Origin: JBPCOB01 sp051000715
GTDB lineage: Bacteria; Actinomycetota; Actinomycetes; JALYNC01
Length of the DNA stretch: 7,083 nt
Assembly: GCA_051000715.1 (NCBI GenBank)
Contig: JBPCOB010000181.1
Span: forward strand, 1 to 7,083
Reading direction: 5' to 3'
The notes under the pieces are model-generated. The model made no database searches. It was given only the letters and a program-made list of their open reading frames with translations, and was not told the origin of the DNA. Below are positions 1-5,088 of the stretch, in pieces (positions within the stretch are counted from its first letter, which is position 1; the number at the start of each line of letters is the position of its first letter). The position numbers and the translations under genes are program-made.

Positions 1-1
1 C

Positions 2-229
2 AGCACCGCTCGCTGTGCCGAGCTGGTCGCGGGCCTCCTGGATGCCCGCGAACTCAGAGTCGATCAGGACGCGATCGTCCGAGCCGCGCTCACCGCGAGT
101 CGTGGCGGCCTCGACTTCGCCGATGCCGTCATCGCCGAACTCGGCCGAGTCGCCGGCTGCGAACACACGGTGACCTTCGACCAACGGGCCGCACAGTCGA
201 ATGAGATGCGTCTCCTCGTCCTTCACTGA
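2..229 (+). CDS. VapC-like PIN-domain toxin, C-terminal part (5' end outside window)
   Basis: Reading from base 2 gives 75 residues ending at the TGA at 227-229; the start lies upstream of the window. The visible part contains LDFADAVIAELGRVAGCEHT followed by VTFDQRAA, which is the typical end of a type II toxin of the VapC/PIN family. These are Mg-dependent RNases inhibited by a cognate antitoxin usually encoded just upstream. The Asp residues in DFAD and TFD correspond to the conserved acidic residues of the PIN active site; the N-terminal Asp cannot be seen. VapC proteins are usually about 130 residues, so a little over half is present. The last residues (MRLLVLH) are a normal end. No antitoxin is visible; it should lie to the left. 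Family identity is fairly sure, but toxicity and partner are inferred. Confidence 0.8.
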   Translation, partial: STARCAELVAGLLDARELRVDQDAIVRAALTASRGGLDFADAVIAELGRVAGCEHTVTFDQRAAQSNEMRLLVLH

Positions 230-258
230 GCGGACGTCACCGTGCGGAGATGGTCCGC
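230..258 (+). terminator. Possible weak hairpin directly after the PIN toxin stop
   Basis: GCGGAC (230-235) and GTCCGC (253-258) are perfect inverted repeats around a 17-nt loop, starting one base after the toxin stop codon. No T-run follows. The position suggests a 3' end structure, but the long loop makes this weak. Confidence 0.2.
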
Positions 259-430
259 CGGCCGGGCTGAACCACGGTAGCGAACGAATCGAGCAAGCGA
301 TGCAAGAACCCGATACGCAAGCATCGATCCGTAACCGGTACGGCCGACTGTTGCGCCGCTCCCGCTTGCGGACCGACGTGATCTTCGTGAGCGGAACGGA
401 AGGTACGTAAGGAACGTCCACAACCGTCAG

Positions 431-460
431 TGCCACAGCAGAGGAACGAACCTCTGGGCA
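431..460. terminator. Hairpin between the convergent toxin and recombinase genes
   Basis: TGCC (431-434) pairs with GGCA (457-460), and CAGAGG (439-444) pairs with CCTCTG (451-456) around a 6-nt loop, leaving a 4-nt bulge at 435-438. That is ten base pairs in a gap between two converging genes, and 7 nt past the recombinase remnant's stop on -. A bidirectional 3'-end structure is plausible. No T-tract is seen on either strand. The rest of 230-466 shows no gene I can support. Confidence 0.35.
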
Positions 461-466
461 GGGACA

Positions 467-1169
467 TCAAACGCCGCCGCCGGCGCGGTGTCGGCCCGGC
501 GCGCGGGCGTGTGTCGTCTTCAGGAAGACTAGTGCGGGCGCGGTTCCGGTGCAGGGGAGTCGTGTGGGACGGTTCAGGAGCGGAGCCCGGCGGTCGTCTT
601 CCGAGGCCGGACCGGCGGCCGGCCTGGCCGGCGACGCGAGCTGGGCCAGCGCCCGGTACACCGTCGCTCGGGAGACTTAGGTAGCTGTGGGCCAGCTCGT
701 TGATCGACTCGCCGCCGTCGCGCAGGGCGCGGATCTGACGGGTCTGGGCGGCGGTGAGCCTGGGGGGCCGGCCGGTGTGTCGGCCGCGGAGCCGAGCGGC
801 GTGGCGGCCGGTGGCGGCGCGTTCGTGCATCAGGTCGCGTTCGTAGCCGGCGAGAGCGGCGAAGATGCCGGCGAGCATCCGCCCGGTAGGGGTGGCGTAG
901 TCGATCCCTTCTCGCAGGGAGCGCAGCAGCACCCCGGCCTCGGTCAGGGTCTCCGCGGTGCGGATAACCGAGGACAGGGAGCGGCCGAGGCGGTCCAGAG
1001 CGGTCACCACCACGGTGTCGTCGGCCCGGGAGTAGTCCAGCAGGGCGGCCAGGCCGGGCCGGTCTTGGCGGACCCGGAGAGCTGCCGATGCCACCTCGTC
1101 CGACACGCCAACCTTCGTACCAACTTCTGCGACCCCGGCACAGGCGTACGGCCGGCGCCGCCCATCGTC
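467..1169 (-). pseudogene. Serine recombinase (resolvase/invertase family), truncated and frameshifted
   Basis: The frame is open from just below a stop at 1170-1172. It reads DRPGLAALLDYSRADDT, LDRLGRSL (the Asp-Arg-x-x-Arg active-site helix), REGIDYATPTGRM and ERDLMHERAATGRHAARLRG, then GRPPRLTAAQ and the start of a helix-turn-helix. This order is diagnostic of small serine recombinases (Tn3 resolvase / DNA invertase type, about 180-200 residues). Two lesions are visible. First, the N-terminus with the GYxRVS strand and catalytic serine is absent in all three frames; only KVGVSDEVASA and a little upstream remain. Second, near 676-679 the frame breaks in the helix-turn-helix: GESINELAHSYL is followed out of frame by VSRATVYRALAQLAS. 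Removing one T of the TT at 677-678 joins them. After the frame change the gene ends at 467. It is almost certainly inactive and may mark an old mobile element. Confidence 0.85.
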
Positions 1170-2352
1170 TCAGGCGCGCCGTCTCAGTTCCATGGTTCCG
1201 GCCGGTTGTAGGAAGGTCGACAAGGGTCGCAGAACGTGTCCCGCGTGCACCGAGTTCCCCTGCTACCCGAGGCCGGCCAGTTCCCCGACCACGACAGCGA
1301 CGGCGACTGCCACTCCGGTCTGCCACTACTCCGGTCTGCCACCCGAGGACGGGGTAGCGGGCGGATGGCCAGCGGCGGGCGAGGAGCGCGGGGAGCATCA
1401 GCAGCCCGGACGCTGCCACCCACCAGCAGATCGCGGGGCCGAGCAGGCTCCGCTGCCACATCTGGGCGGCGGTGAGGAACCCCAAGATCGCCACGAGGCC
1501 GGTGAGCCACGCCACGCCGGCCAGTTGAGCCAGGGACGCGGGCAGCGGGTGTACGGAGGCGTCGTGGCGATCCCGTCCGGTGAGGTGCCGGTCGAGAGCC
1601 GCCCAGGCCTGCTCGACCTGCTCTGGGCTGAGCACATCGTCGGGCAGGGTGCCGCGCCATTGTCCTGCCAGAGCGCCGGGGACGACGACGACACCGTCGA
1701 TGCGGGCCACCGGACGCTGGGTAGTCCCCCACAAGACGACCACCGGTTGCACGTCAACAATTTCGGCCGCCTTGAAGCCCGACCAAAGACGAAGCTGGCG
1801 GCCGCCGCCGCGGACCTGCTCTACCGCCCTGAGCAACCGCCAGTCCCGCGGGTCGGCCGGCCACGGCTCAGCGCTCCACTTCGTCTCCACAGCGAACGCT
1901 CCCCCGGGGCCGACCAGCACGTGGTCGACGTCGCCGGCGGCCAAACTGACGTGGTTGACGACCCGCCAGCCTCGGCGCCGCAGCACCCGCAGCTCGCCGG
2001 CAGTCCATTGCTCGGCGATGTCACCCATCATCGCCGACCCGGTGCCGGTCACCTGCACGGTCCACCACAGCGGGACCGCGACGGCGGCTACGACACTGCC
2101 ACCGACGACCAGGCCGCGGGTGAAGGCAGTAGGCAGGAACGGCACGACCGCCAGCATCGGGACGAGCACCAGCAGTGGACCGACACCGAGCAGCCCCCAG
2201 TGCGACCGCGCGAACCGACGCTGCGCCGTCCGGGCCTTGCCCCGCGCCCACATCCCGGCCCGCTGATCGGAGGCCAGCTGACGCTGCCGGCGCCGACCAC
2301 CACCCCTAGGACCATCGACCCAGCCAAGCAGCATGCCAGGACCATCGGCCAC
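574..2352 (-). CDS. Membrane-anchored NERD-domain protein with a frameshifted, run-on C-terminus
   Basis: The authentic part is about residues 1-341 (2352 to about 1330). Two hydrophobic segments (about 52-72 and 79-99) precede a NERD (nuclease-related) domain at about 112-225. Visible motif residues are E120 in AGELRVL, D141/D143 in GDVDHVLVGPGG and E156-x-K158 in AVETKWS, matching the restriction-endonuclease-like D...ExK core. Two more membrane segments follow (about 277-296 and 303-323). A 16-bp tandem duplication (1311-1342) then shifts the frame. Removing one copy gives a hydrophobic end, GVAVAVAVVVGELAGLG, and a stop at 1263-1265. As the sequence stands, the frame runs about 250 codons further in an Arg/Pro-rich frame over the recombinase remnant, which is not a real domain. 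The start is uncertain: GTG at 2352, or ATG at 2334 or 2253, none with a clear ribosome binding site. NERD proteins are predicted nucleases; the substrate here is unknown. Confidence 0.75.
   Translation of the reverse strand: MADGPGMLLGWVDGPRGGGRRRQRQLASDQRAGMWARGKARTAQRRFARSHWGLLGVGPLLVLVPMLAVVPFLPTAFTRGLVVGGSVVAAVAVPLWWTVQVTGTGSAMMGDIAEQWTAGELRVLRRRGWRVVNHVSLAAGDVDHVLVGPGGAFAVETKWSAEPWPADPRDWRLLRAVEQVRGGGRQLRLWSGFKAAEIVDVQPVVVLWGTTQRPVARIDGVVVVPGALAGQWRGTLPDDVLSPEQVEQAWAALDRHLTGRDRHDASVHPLPASLAQLAGVAWLTGLVAILGFLTAAQMWQRSLLGPAICWWVAASGLLMLPALLARRWPSARYPVLGWQTGVVADRSGSRRRCRGRGTGRPRVAGELGARGTRSATLVDLPTTGRNHGTETARLRRWAAPAVRLCRGRRSWYEGWRVGRGGIGSSPGPPRPARPGRPAGLLPGRRHRGGDRSGPPRPLPVLGYPHRGDPDRGRGAAALPARRDRLRHPYRADARRHLRRSRRLRTRPDARTRRHRPPRRSAPRPTHRPAPQAHRRPDPSDPRPARRRRVDQRAGPQLPKSPERRCTGRWPSSRRRPGRPPVRPRKTTAGLRS
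1311..1342. repeat. 16-bp tandem duplication inside the NERD gene
   Basis: 1311-1326 and 1327-1342 are adjacent 16-bp copies identical at 15 of 16 positions; ACTCCGGTCTGCCAC is exact in both (1312-1326, 1328-1342). Sixteen is not a multiple of three, so the duplication changes the reading frame of the NERD gene on -. It looks like replication slippage. Confidence 0.9.
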
Positions 2353-2575
2353 ATTGGTACCGACCTACAGACAAGATTGCGGGCCCGACTTCAAGCCGGC
2401 CGGCAGGTCACGCCGGCGACGGTCTGTCCCAGCACGGCCGTCTCACAACCAAAGAAGTGGGACGCCAGTGATCGTGCTCCGTATGACGCCCCGAAGTGGG
2501 AAGACAAAGCGGACGGGTCTACGGGGACAAGATCACCTGCGTCGGGTACTGACCTGCAGCGCTCCCGATAGACGT

Positions 2576-2595
2576 TCGGCTTGCCAGACAGCCGA
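2576..2595 (-). terminator. Hairpin downstream of the 166-residue protein gene
   Basis: TCGGCT (2576-2581) and AGCCGA (2590-2595) form a perfect 6-bp inverted repeat with an 8-nt loop, about 20 nt past the stop of the gene at 2617-3117 on -. No T-run is seen. It may end that transcript before the NERD gene. The remaining bases of 2353-2616 hold no gene I can support; a 9-bp direct repeat GAAGTGGGA occurs at 2454-2462 and 2493-2501. Confidence 0.3.
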
Positions 2596-2616
2596 CCGAC
2601 CGAGACCTAATCGCAC

Positions 2617-3117
2617 TCATCCGTCGCACCCTGGCCGTTCGCTCAACGACTGCAGACGCTGCGACAGTCGCCGACTGAACTCCACCGTATAGGGAACCGT
2701 CGTGAGTTGCTCCGGTGAGACCTTGACCCCTTGCGCACGGAGCAGCCCAGCGAGCCACTCCCACGGGTGGTCGTCCCCGGTGTCGTCATCGTCGGGCAGC
2801 ACCGTTGTCCGCACGTCCGCCTCAAGACTTGCCGCAGTCAGGTGCGTCCAGATGTCGATCGGCCCGGACACGCCGAACCCGCGCTCGCTGTGCAGCGTCA
2901 GGCGGCGTCCGTTGGCAAGCACAGCGAACTCGTGCACGTCGAAGGACGCGCCGCGCCTGAAGTGCTCGATCTCCCCCTCGTCGACAGGTGCGAGCCCCGG
3001 CGCCGGCACCTGTTCTCCGTCTTCGGAGGGAGGCCCCGCACCGGCGCGTCTTTCGCGGTATTCGTCCTCAGTCACGTAGTCGCACCACGCGCCCAGGCCG
3101 ACGACCTTCATGCTCAC
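2617..3117 (-). CDS. Uncharacterised acidic protein, 166 residues
   Basis: I do not recognise this family. The frame has consistent G/C-rich third positions and no signal peptide or membrane segment, so a soluble cytoplasmic protein is likely. The first 50 residues are polar and low in complexity (SEDGEQVPAPGLAPVDEGE). A folded region follows at about 52-105 with HEFAVLANGRRLTLHSERGF and GVSGPIDIWTHLTA, which reads like beta strands then a helix. An acidic linker PDDDDTGDD (about 108-116) leads to a helical end, PWEWLAGLLRAQGVKVSPEQ and VPYTVEFSRRLSQRL. No catalytic motif stands out. The start is GTG at 3117 or ATG at 3111 (GTG AGC ATG AAG), neither with a strong ribosome binding site. It lies 125 bp downstream of the MarR gene on the same strand, so the two could be co-transcribed. 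It could be an immunity-like or regulatory protein, but nothing in the sequence proves either. Confidence 0.65.
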   Translation of the reverse strand: MSMKVVGLGAWCDYVTEDEYRERRAGAGPPSEDGEQVPAPGLAPVDEGEIEHFRRGASFDVHEFAVLANGRRLTLHSERGFGVSGPIDIWTHLTAASLEADVRTTVLPDDDDTGDDHPWEWLAGLLRAQGVKVSPEQLTTVPYTVEFSRRLSQRLQSLSERPGCDG

Positions 3118-3118
3118 A

Positions 3119-3138
3119 CCACCGAACGGTAACGGTGG
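3119..3138. promoter_or_regulatory. Inverted repeat just upstream of the 166-residue protein gene
   Basis: CCACCG (3119-3124) and CGGTGG (3133-3138) form a perfect inverted repeat with an 8-nt spacer, starting 1 bp before the GTG start on -. This is a good place for an operator or a translation-blocking hairpin. The function is inferred from position only. Confidence 0.3.
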
Positions 3139-3190
3139 CTGTGCGCGAGCAGCGTGATCCCGACGGCCGACGCGATCACCGCAAGGGGAT

Positions 3191-3224
3191 CCCTCCTGCT
3201 GGCTTCTGGAGGGCAGGTCTTGCC
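3191..3224 (-). terminator. Nested hairpins after the MarR gene
   Basis: CCCTCC (3191-3196) pairs with GGAGGG (3208-3213). Overlapping it, GGCA (3212-3215) pairs with TGCC (3221-3224). The two are mutually exclusive folds in the 125-bp gap between the MarR gene and the next gene on -. There is no T-run. This could be a weak terminator or mere GC-rich pairing. Confidence 0.2.
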
Positions 3225-3242
3225 AGGGTGGCCGGCGAGCGG

Positions 3243-3635
3243 CTAGGAGTCGTCACCGAGGGCGTGCCGGACCTTGTGCAGCAGGGCGTTCAGGGTGTCG
3301 CTCTCGGCGGTGGTCAGGCCGAGTGCCTCCGGCCGGTTGATCGCTTCGACGCGTGGCACAGCGCGGTTCAGGGCCGCTCGACCGACTTCGGTGAGGGTGA
3401 CGTGTGTCGGCCTGCCGACCTGCCCGGTGGTCCGGTTGATGAGCCCCGGGTGTGGATGGTGGTCAGTAGCTCGCCCATGGCCTGGGGGGGTCATGAAGAC
3501 ACTGCGCGCTAGGGCTGCCTGGCTGGTGCCGGGGTAGCGGGCCAGCTGCATCAGTACGCCGAAGTGCGTCGGGGTCAGGTCGACGTCGGCGAAGGTCGCG
3601 TAGAAGCGGCGGGCCATGACCTGGTAGGTACGCAC
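3243..3635 (-). CDS. MarR-family transcriptional regulator, likely damaged
   Basis: MarR proteins are small dimeric winged-helix repressors that often sense ligands and control a divergent neighbour. Family features in order: helical start YQVMARRFYATF, then DVDLTPTHFGVLMQLARYPG, TSQAALARSVFMTP (first helix of the DNA-binding motif), GLINR, wing GRPTHVTLTEVGRAAL (about 74-89), and C-terminal dimer helix LTTAESDTLNALLHKVRHAL. Residues 51-63 do not fit: they read PGHGRATDHHPHP, whereas the +1 frame gives QAMGELLTTIHTR, the expected recognition helix. Two compensating one-base changes, in the C7 run (+ strand G 3484-3490) and the G4 run (+ strand C 3444-3447), explain this. The GTG at 3635 probably also misses the true N-terminus: the open frame continues upstream with EDVTGWTLV, a normal MarR helix, but has no ATG, GTG or TTG before a stop near 3762-3764. 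It lies divergent from the lipoprotein gene. The family is sure; function is doubtful unless the indels are sequencing errors. Confidence 0.8.
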   Translation of the reverse strand: MRTYQVMARRFYATFADVDLTPTHFGVLMQLARYPGTSQAALARSVFMTPPGHGRATDHHPHPGLINRTTGQVGRPTHVTLTEVGRAALNRAVPRVEAINRPEALGLTTAESDTLNALLHKVRHALGDDS

Positions 3636-3764
3636 TAACGTCCAACCGGTAACGTCCTCGGGCTGGAACCCGCCAGAGGCACTGTCGGCTGGGTCGGCCT
3701 CGGGATCACGAACTTTGGGCGCGTGCTCTGGGGGCGCATTACCCGCCCCAGACAGACGACGTCA

Positions 3765-3780
3765 ATGGCATCAACGCCAT
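3765..3780. promoter_or_regulatory. Small inverted repeat in the leader of the lipoprotein gene
   Basis: ATGGC (3765-3769) and GCCAT (3776-3780) surround ATCAAC and end 4 bp before the ribosome binding site at 3785-3789. It lies in the 161-bp divergent region shared with the MarR gene, where a MarR operator would be expected. The arms are short, so confidence is low. Confidence 0.25.
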
Positions 3781-3796
3781 CTATGGAGGCTGAGCG

Positions 3797-4369
3797 ATGA
3801 AGGCCAAGCTGGTATTCATCGTCGGCGCTGCCGTTCTGGTCTGCGCGGGGTGCGGAAACGCCCATCCCGGCGCAAGCAGGCAGCCACAAACCAATCCGTC
3901 CGGCCATCAGGTTGAGGTTAGCCGGGCGAAAAGCTACCAAACCATGTCCGAACTGCGGAAGGATGCCACGGCGGTGCTCCGTGTGACGGCGACCGCCCAT
4001 CGCAAGTCCACCCCGGCGGACCAGGCAGGCCAAGGGCCGCTGCGGGCAATCCTCACGACCGTGCACGTCGACAAGGTCATCTCTGGGGCGTTGGCGTCAG
4101 GCACGGTTCAGATTCGTCAATTCAGCCCCGGAGGTGCCTCCGACGAGTTTCCACTGCTGCTCGCTGCCGGGCAGGCGTACTACCTCTACGTAATGCCCTT
4201 TGAGTTCGTCCGCGGCCACCCGATCCCGGGCATCTACGTCGTCGTCGGAGATGTAGGCCAGTTCCACGTCGAGGGCGACGGCACCCTCCGCCGGGCTCTC
4301 CCCGGAGTAGGGGAGCTACCGACCACCCTGACCCAAACGCAGCTGGAACAGGACGCGGCGACGCACTAA
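3797..4369 (+). CDS. Secreted lipoprotein of unknown function, 190 residues
   Basis: The protein starts with MKAKLVFIVGAAVLVCAGCG: two lysines, a hydrophobic stretch and a cysteine at position 19, as expected for a lipoprotein signal peptide cleaved before C19 by signal peptidase II. The -3 position is Cys rather than the usual Leu/Val, with Ala and Gly at -2 and -1. A polar linker (about 20-45) leads to a soluble domain containing TMSELRKDATAVLRVTAT, TTVHVDKVISGAL, IRQFSPGG, LLLAAGQAYYLYVMPFEF and GIYVVVGDVGQFHVEGDG, which reads as a mostly beta fold outside the membrane. I recognise the general style of actinobacterial surface lipoproteins but no named function. GGAGG at 3785-3789 lies 7 nt before the ATG, so the start is secure. 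The divergent MarR gene suggests it once controlled this gene. A hairpin follows the stop. Confidence 0.85.
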   Translation: MKAKLVFIVGAAVLVCAGCGNAHPGASRQPQTNPSGHQVEVSRAKSYQTMSELRKDATAVLRVTATAHRKSTPADQAGQGPLRAILTTVHVDKVISGALASGTVQIRQFSPGGASDEFPLLLAAGQAYYLYVMPFEFVRGHPIPGIYVVVGDVGQFHVEGDGTLRRALPGVGELPTTLTQTQLEQDAATH

Positions 4370-4393
4370 GCTAAGGAACAGCATCCCCTACTC

Positions 4394-4424
4394 CGACCGC
4401 TGCTCTCCCCGGGAGTGGCGGTCG
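4394..4424 (+). terminator. Terminator-like hairpin after the lipoprotein gene
   Basis: CGACCGC (4394-4400) and GCGGTCG (4418-4424) form a perfect 7-bp GC-rich stem. The loop contains further pairing (CTC 4403-4405 with GAG 4413-4415). It lies 25 nt after the lipoprotein stop. There is no T-tract, as is common for actinobacterial terminators. Confidence 0.5.
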
Positions 4425-4540
4425 CGGCCGCGCGCCAAGCCGACCGGCCCGCTGGCTGTGTCAGCGTTGACTGGCACCACTTGGGCCAGCCAAAGCAACG
4501 AGGGCTACGTGATCCAAGACCCGTCGGGTAGTTGATCCTC

Positions 4541-4562
4541 GTCTTAAGCCAGTCTTAAGCCA
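4541..4562. repeat. Perfect 11-bp tandem repeat with TTAAG core
   Basis: GTCTTAAGCCA occurs at 4541-4551 and again at 4552-4562 without a mismatch. The 11-bp period, about one helical turn, and a TTAAG core are the arrangement bound by OmpR/PhoB-type response regulators, which sit head-to-tail on direct repeats. No such regulator is in the window, so the role is inferred from form only. Confidence 0.6.
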
Positions 4563-4617
4563 GAGTCACAAGATCTTTCCGCATTCCCGTCGCGCCTCCC
4601 ACCGGGGAACAGTGGGC

Positions 4618-4649
4618 GCCGCTGACTGTTTGTGCCGCTGACCGTTTGT
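4618..4649. repeat. 16-bp tandem repeat, 15/16 identical
   Basis: 4618-4633 and 4634-4649 are adjacent copies of GCCGCTGACYGTTTGT that differ only at 4627 (T) versus 4643 (C). The repeat lies outside any supported gene. It may be a slippage duplication like that at 1311-1342, or a paired binding site. Confidence 0.75.
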
Positions 4650-4797
4650 CGCACCCACGCTGCCGGTCGTCAGCCCTGGTGATCCAGCGCTTGATCGGCT
4701 TCCGGCTCGTCGTTGCTGAGCACCCCCGGCGAGCGGACGGGCGACGGCGGTTTTCGGCGTACCCAACTATCAGACGGGCGGGTCCCCTGTTCAGTAG

Positions 4798-4824
4798 CCG
4801 GCTAGGAGGTCGACGTCGAGCCGG
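4798..4824. promoter_or_regulatory. Palindromic element with inner TCGACGTCGA
   Basis: CCGGCT (4798-4803) and AGCCGG (4819-4824) form an inverted repeat that contains a perfect 10-bp palindrome, TCGACGTCGA (4810-4819). The element also includes a perfect AGGAGGT (4804-4810) with no start codon after it. It could be an operator or hairpin; no function can be assigned. Confidence 0.25.
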
Positions 4825-5031
4825 CCAAGTCGTCGGCTTGTCGGTCCGCCCCCCGCCGAGCTTCTGGAGTCTGACCACGAGTGGCGCCGCCGAACCGGCG
4901 ACGCCCCGCACTTAACCGATCTTCCAGGTTGCGGGCGCTAACGCGTGTCCGCATCGCGGGCCCGCTCTTCCGCTCGATTCAAGACTCCCGCTGGCGGAGG
5001 GTGGTGCTACGCCACCGCCCTGCCGGGGGGC

Positions 5032-5037
5032 TGTAAT
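5032..5037 (+). promoter_or_regulatory. Possible -10 element for the sigma operon
   Basis: TGTAAT differs from TATAAT by one base and lies about 50 bp before the sigma factor ATG. No convincing -35 box is found 16-19 bp upstream, and no GGAAC-type ECF -35 motif is seen nearby, so autoregulation is not supported by what I can see. Confidence 0.2.
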
Positions 5038-5088
5038 GCTTTGGGTTTCTCCGGACAGAAGGGGTGTGGAGGAAGGAAGGGGCTCTGG

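Larger units (their letters stand above)
4425..5031. other. Long intergenic stretch without a convincing gene
   Basis: Open frames exist on both strands here (for example 4555-4911 on -) but give Arg/Ser-rich sequences with no recognisable motif and no good ribosome binding site. Short structured elements are listed separately: the 11-bp repeat at 4541-4562, the 16-bp repeat at 4618-4649 and the palindrome around 4798-4824. A hairpin GGTGG (5000-5004) / CCACC (5012-5016) lies in the leader region of the sigma gene. The stretch could be a decayed gene or a large regulatory region. Confidence 0.5.

Noticed and set aside
437..458. tRNA T-arm-like hairpin on - (AGAGG, TTCGTT loop, CCTCT)
   Set aside because: The loop has 6 rather than 7 bases, no CCA or acceptor stem partner is found, and no D or anticodon arm lies at the right distance.
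1192..2571. 459-codon open frame on + opposite the NERD gene
   Set aside because: It is antisense to a gene with clear domains, rich in Pro/Arg/Gly/Gln without motifs, and has no ribosome binding site. High-GC genes often leave long open frames on the other strand.
3635..4066. 143-codon open frame on - overlapping the lipoprotein gene
   Set aside because: It is opposite a gene with a signal peptide and a strong ribosome binding site, and has no domain of its own.
4541..4649. CRISPR-like array from two tandem repeats
   Set aside because: The two repeats differ in sequence and length, have no spacers and occur only in pairs; no cas genes are present.
4804..4810. Perfect AGGAGGT ribosome binding site
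   Set aside because: No ATG, GTG or TTG follows within usable distance, so it does not start a gene.
4555..4911. 118-codon open frame on - in the gene-poor stretch
   Set aside because: It has basic low-complexity sequence, no family features, third-position G/C falling along its length, and three repeats or palindromes embedded in it.
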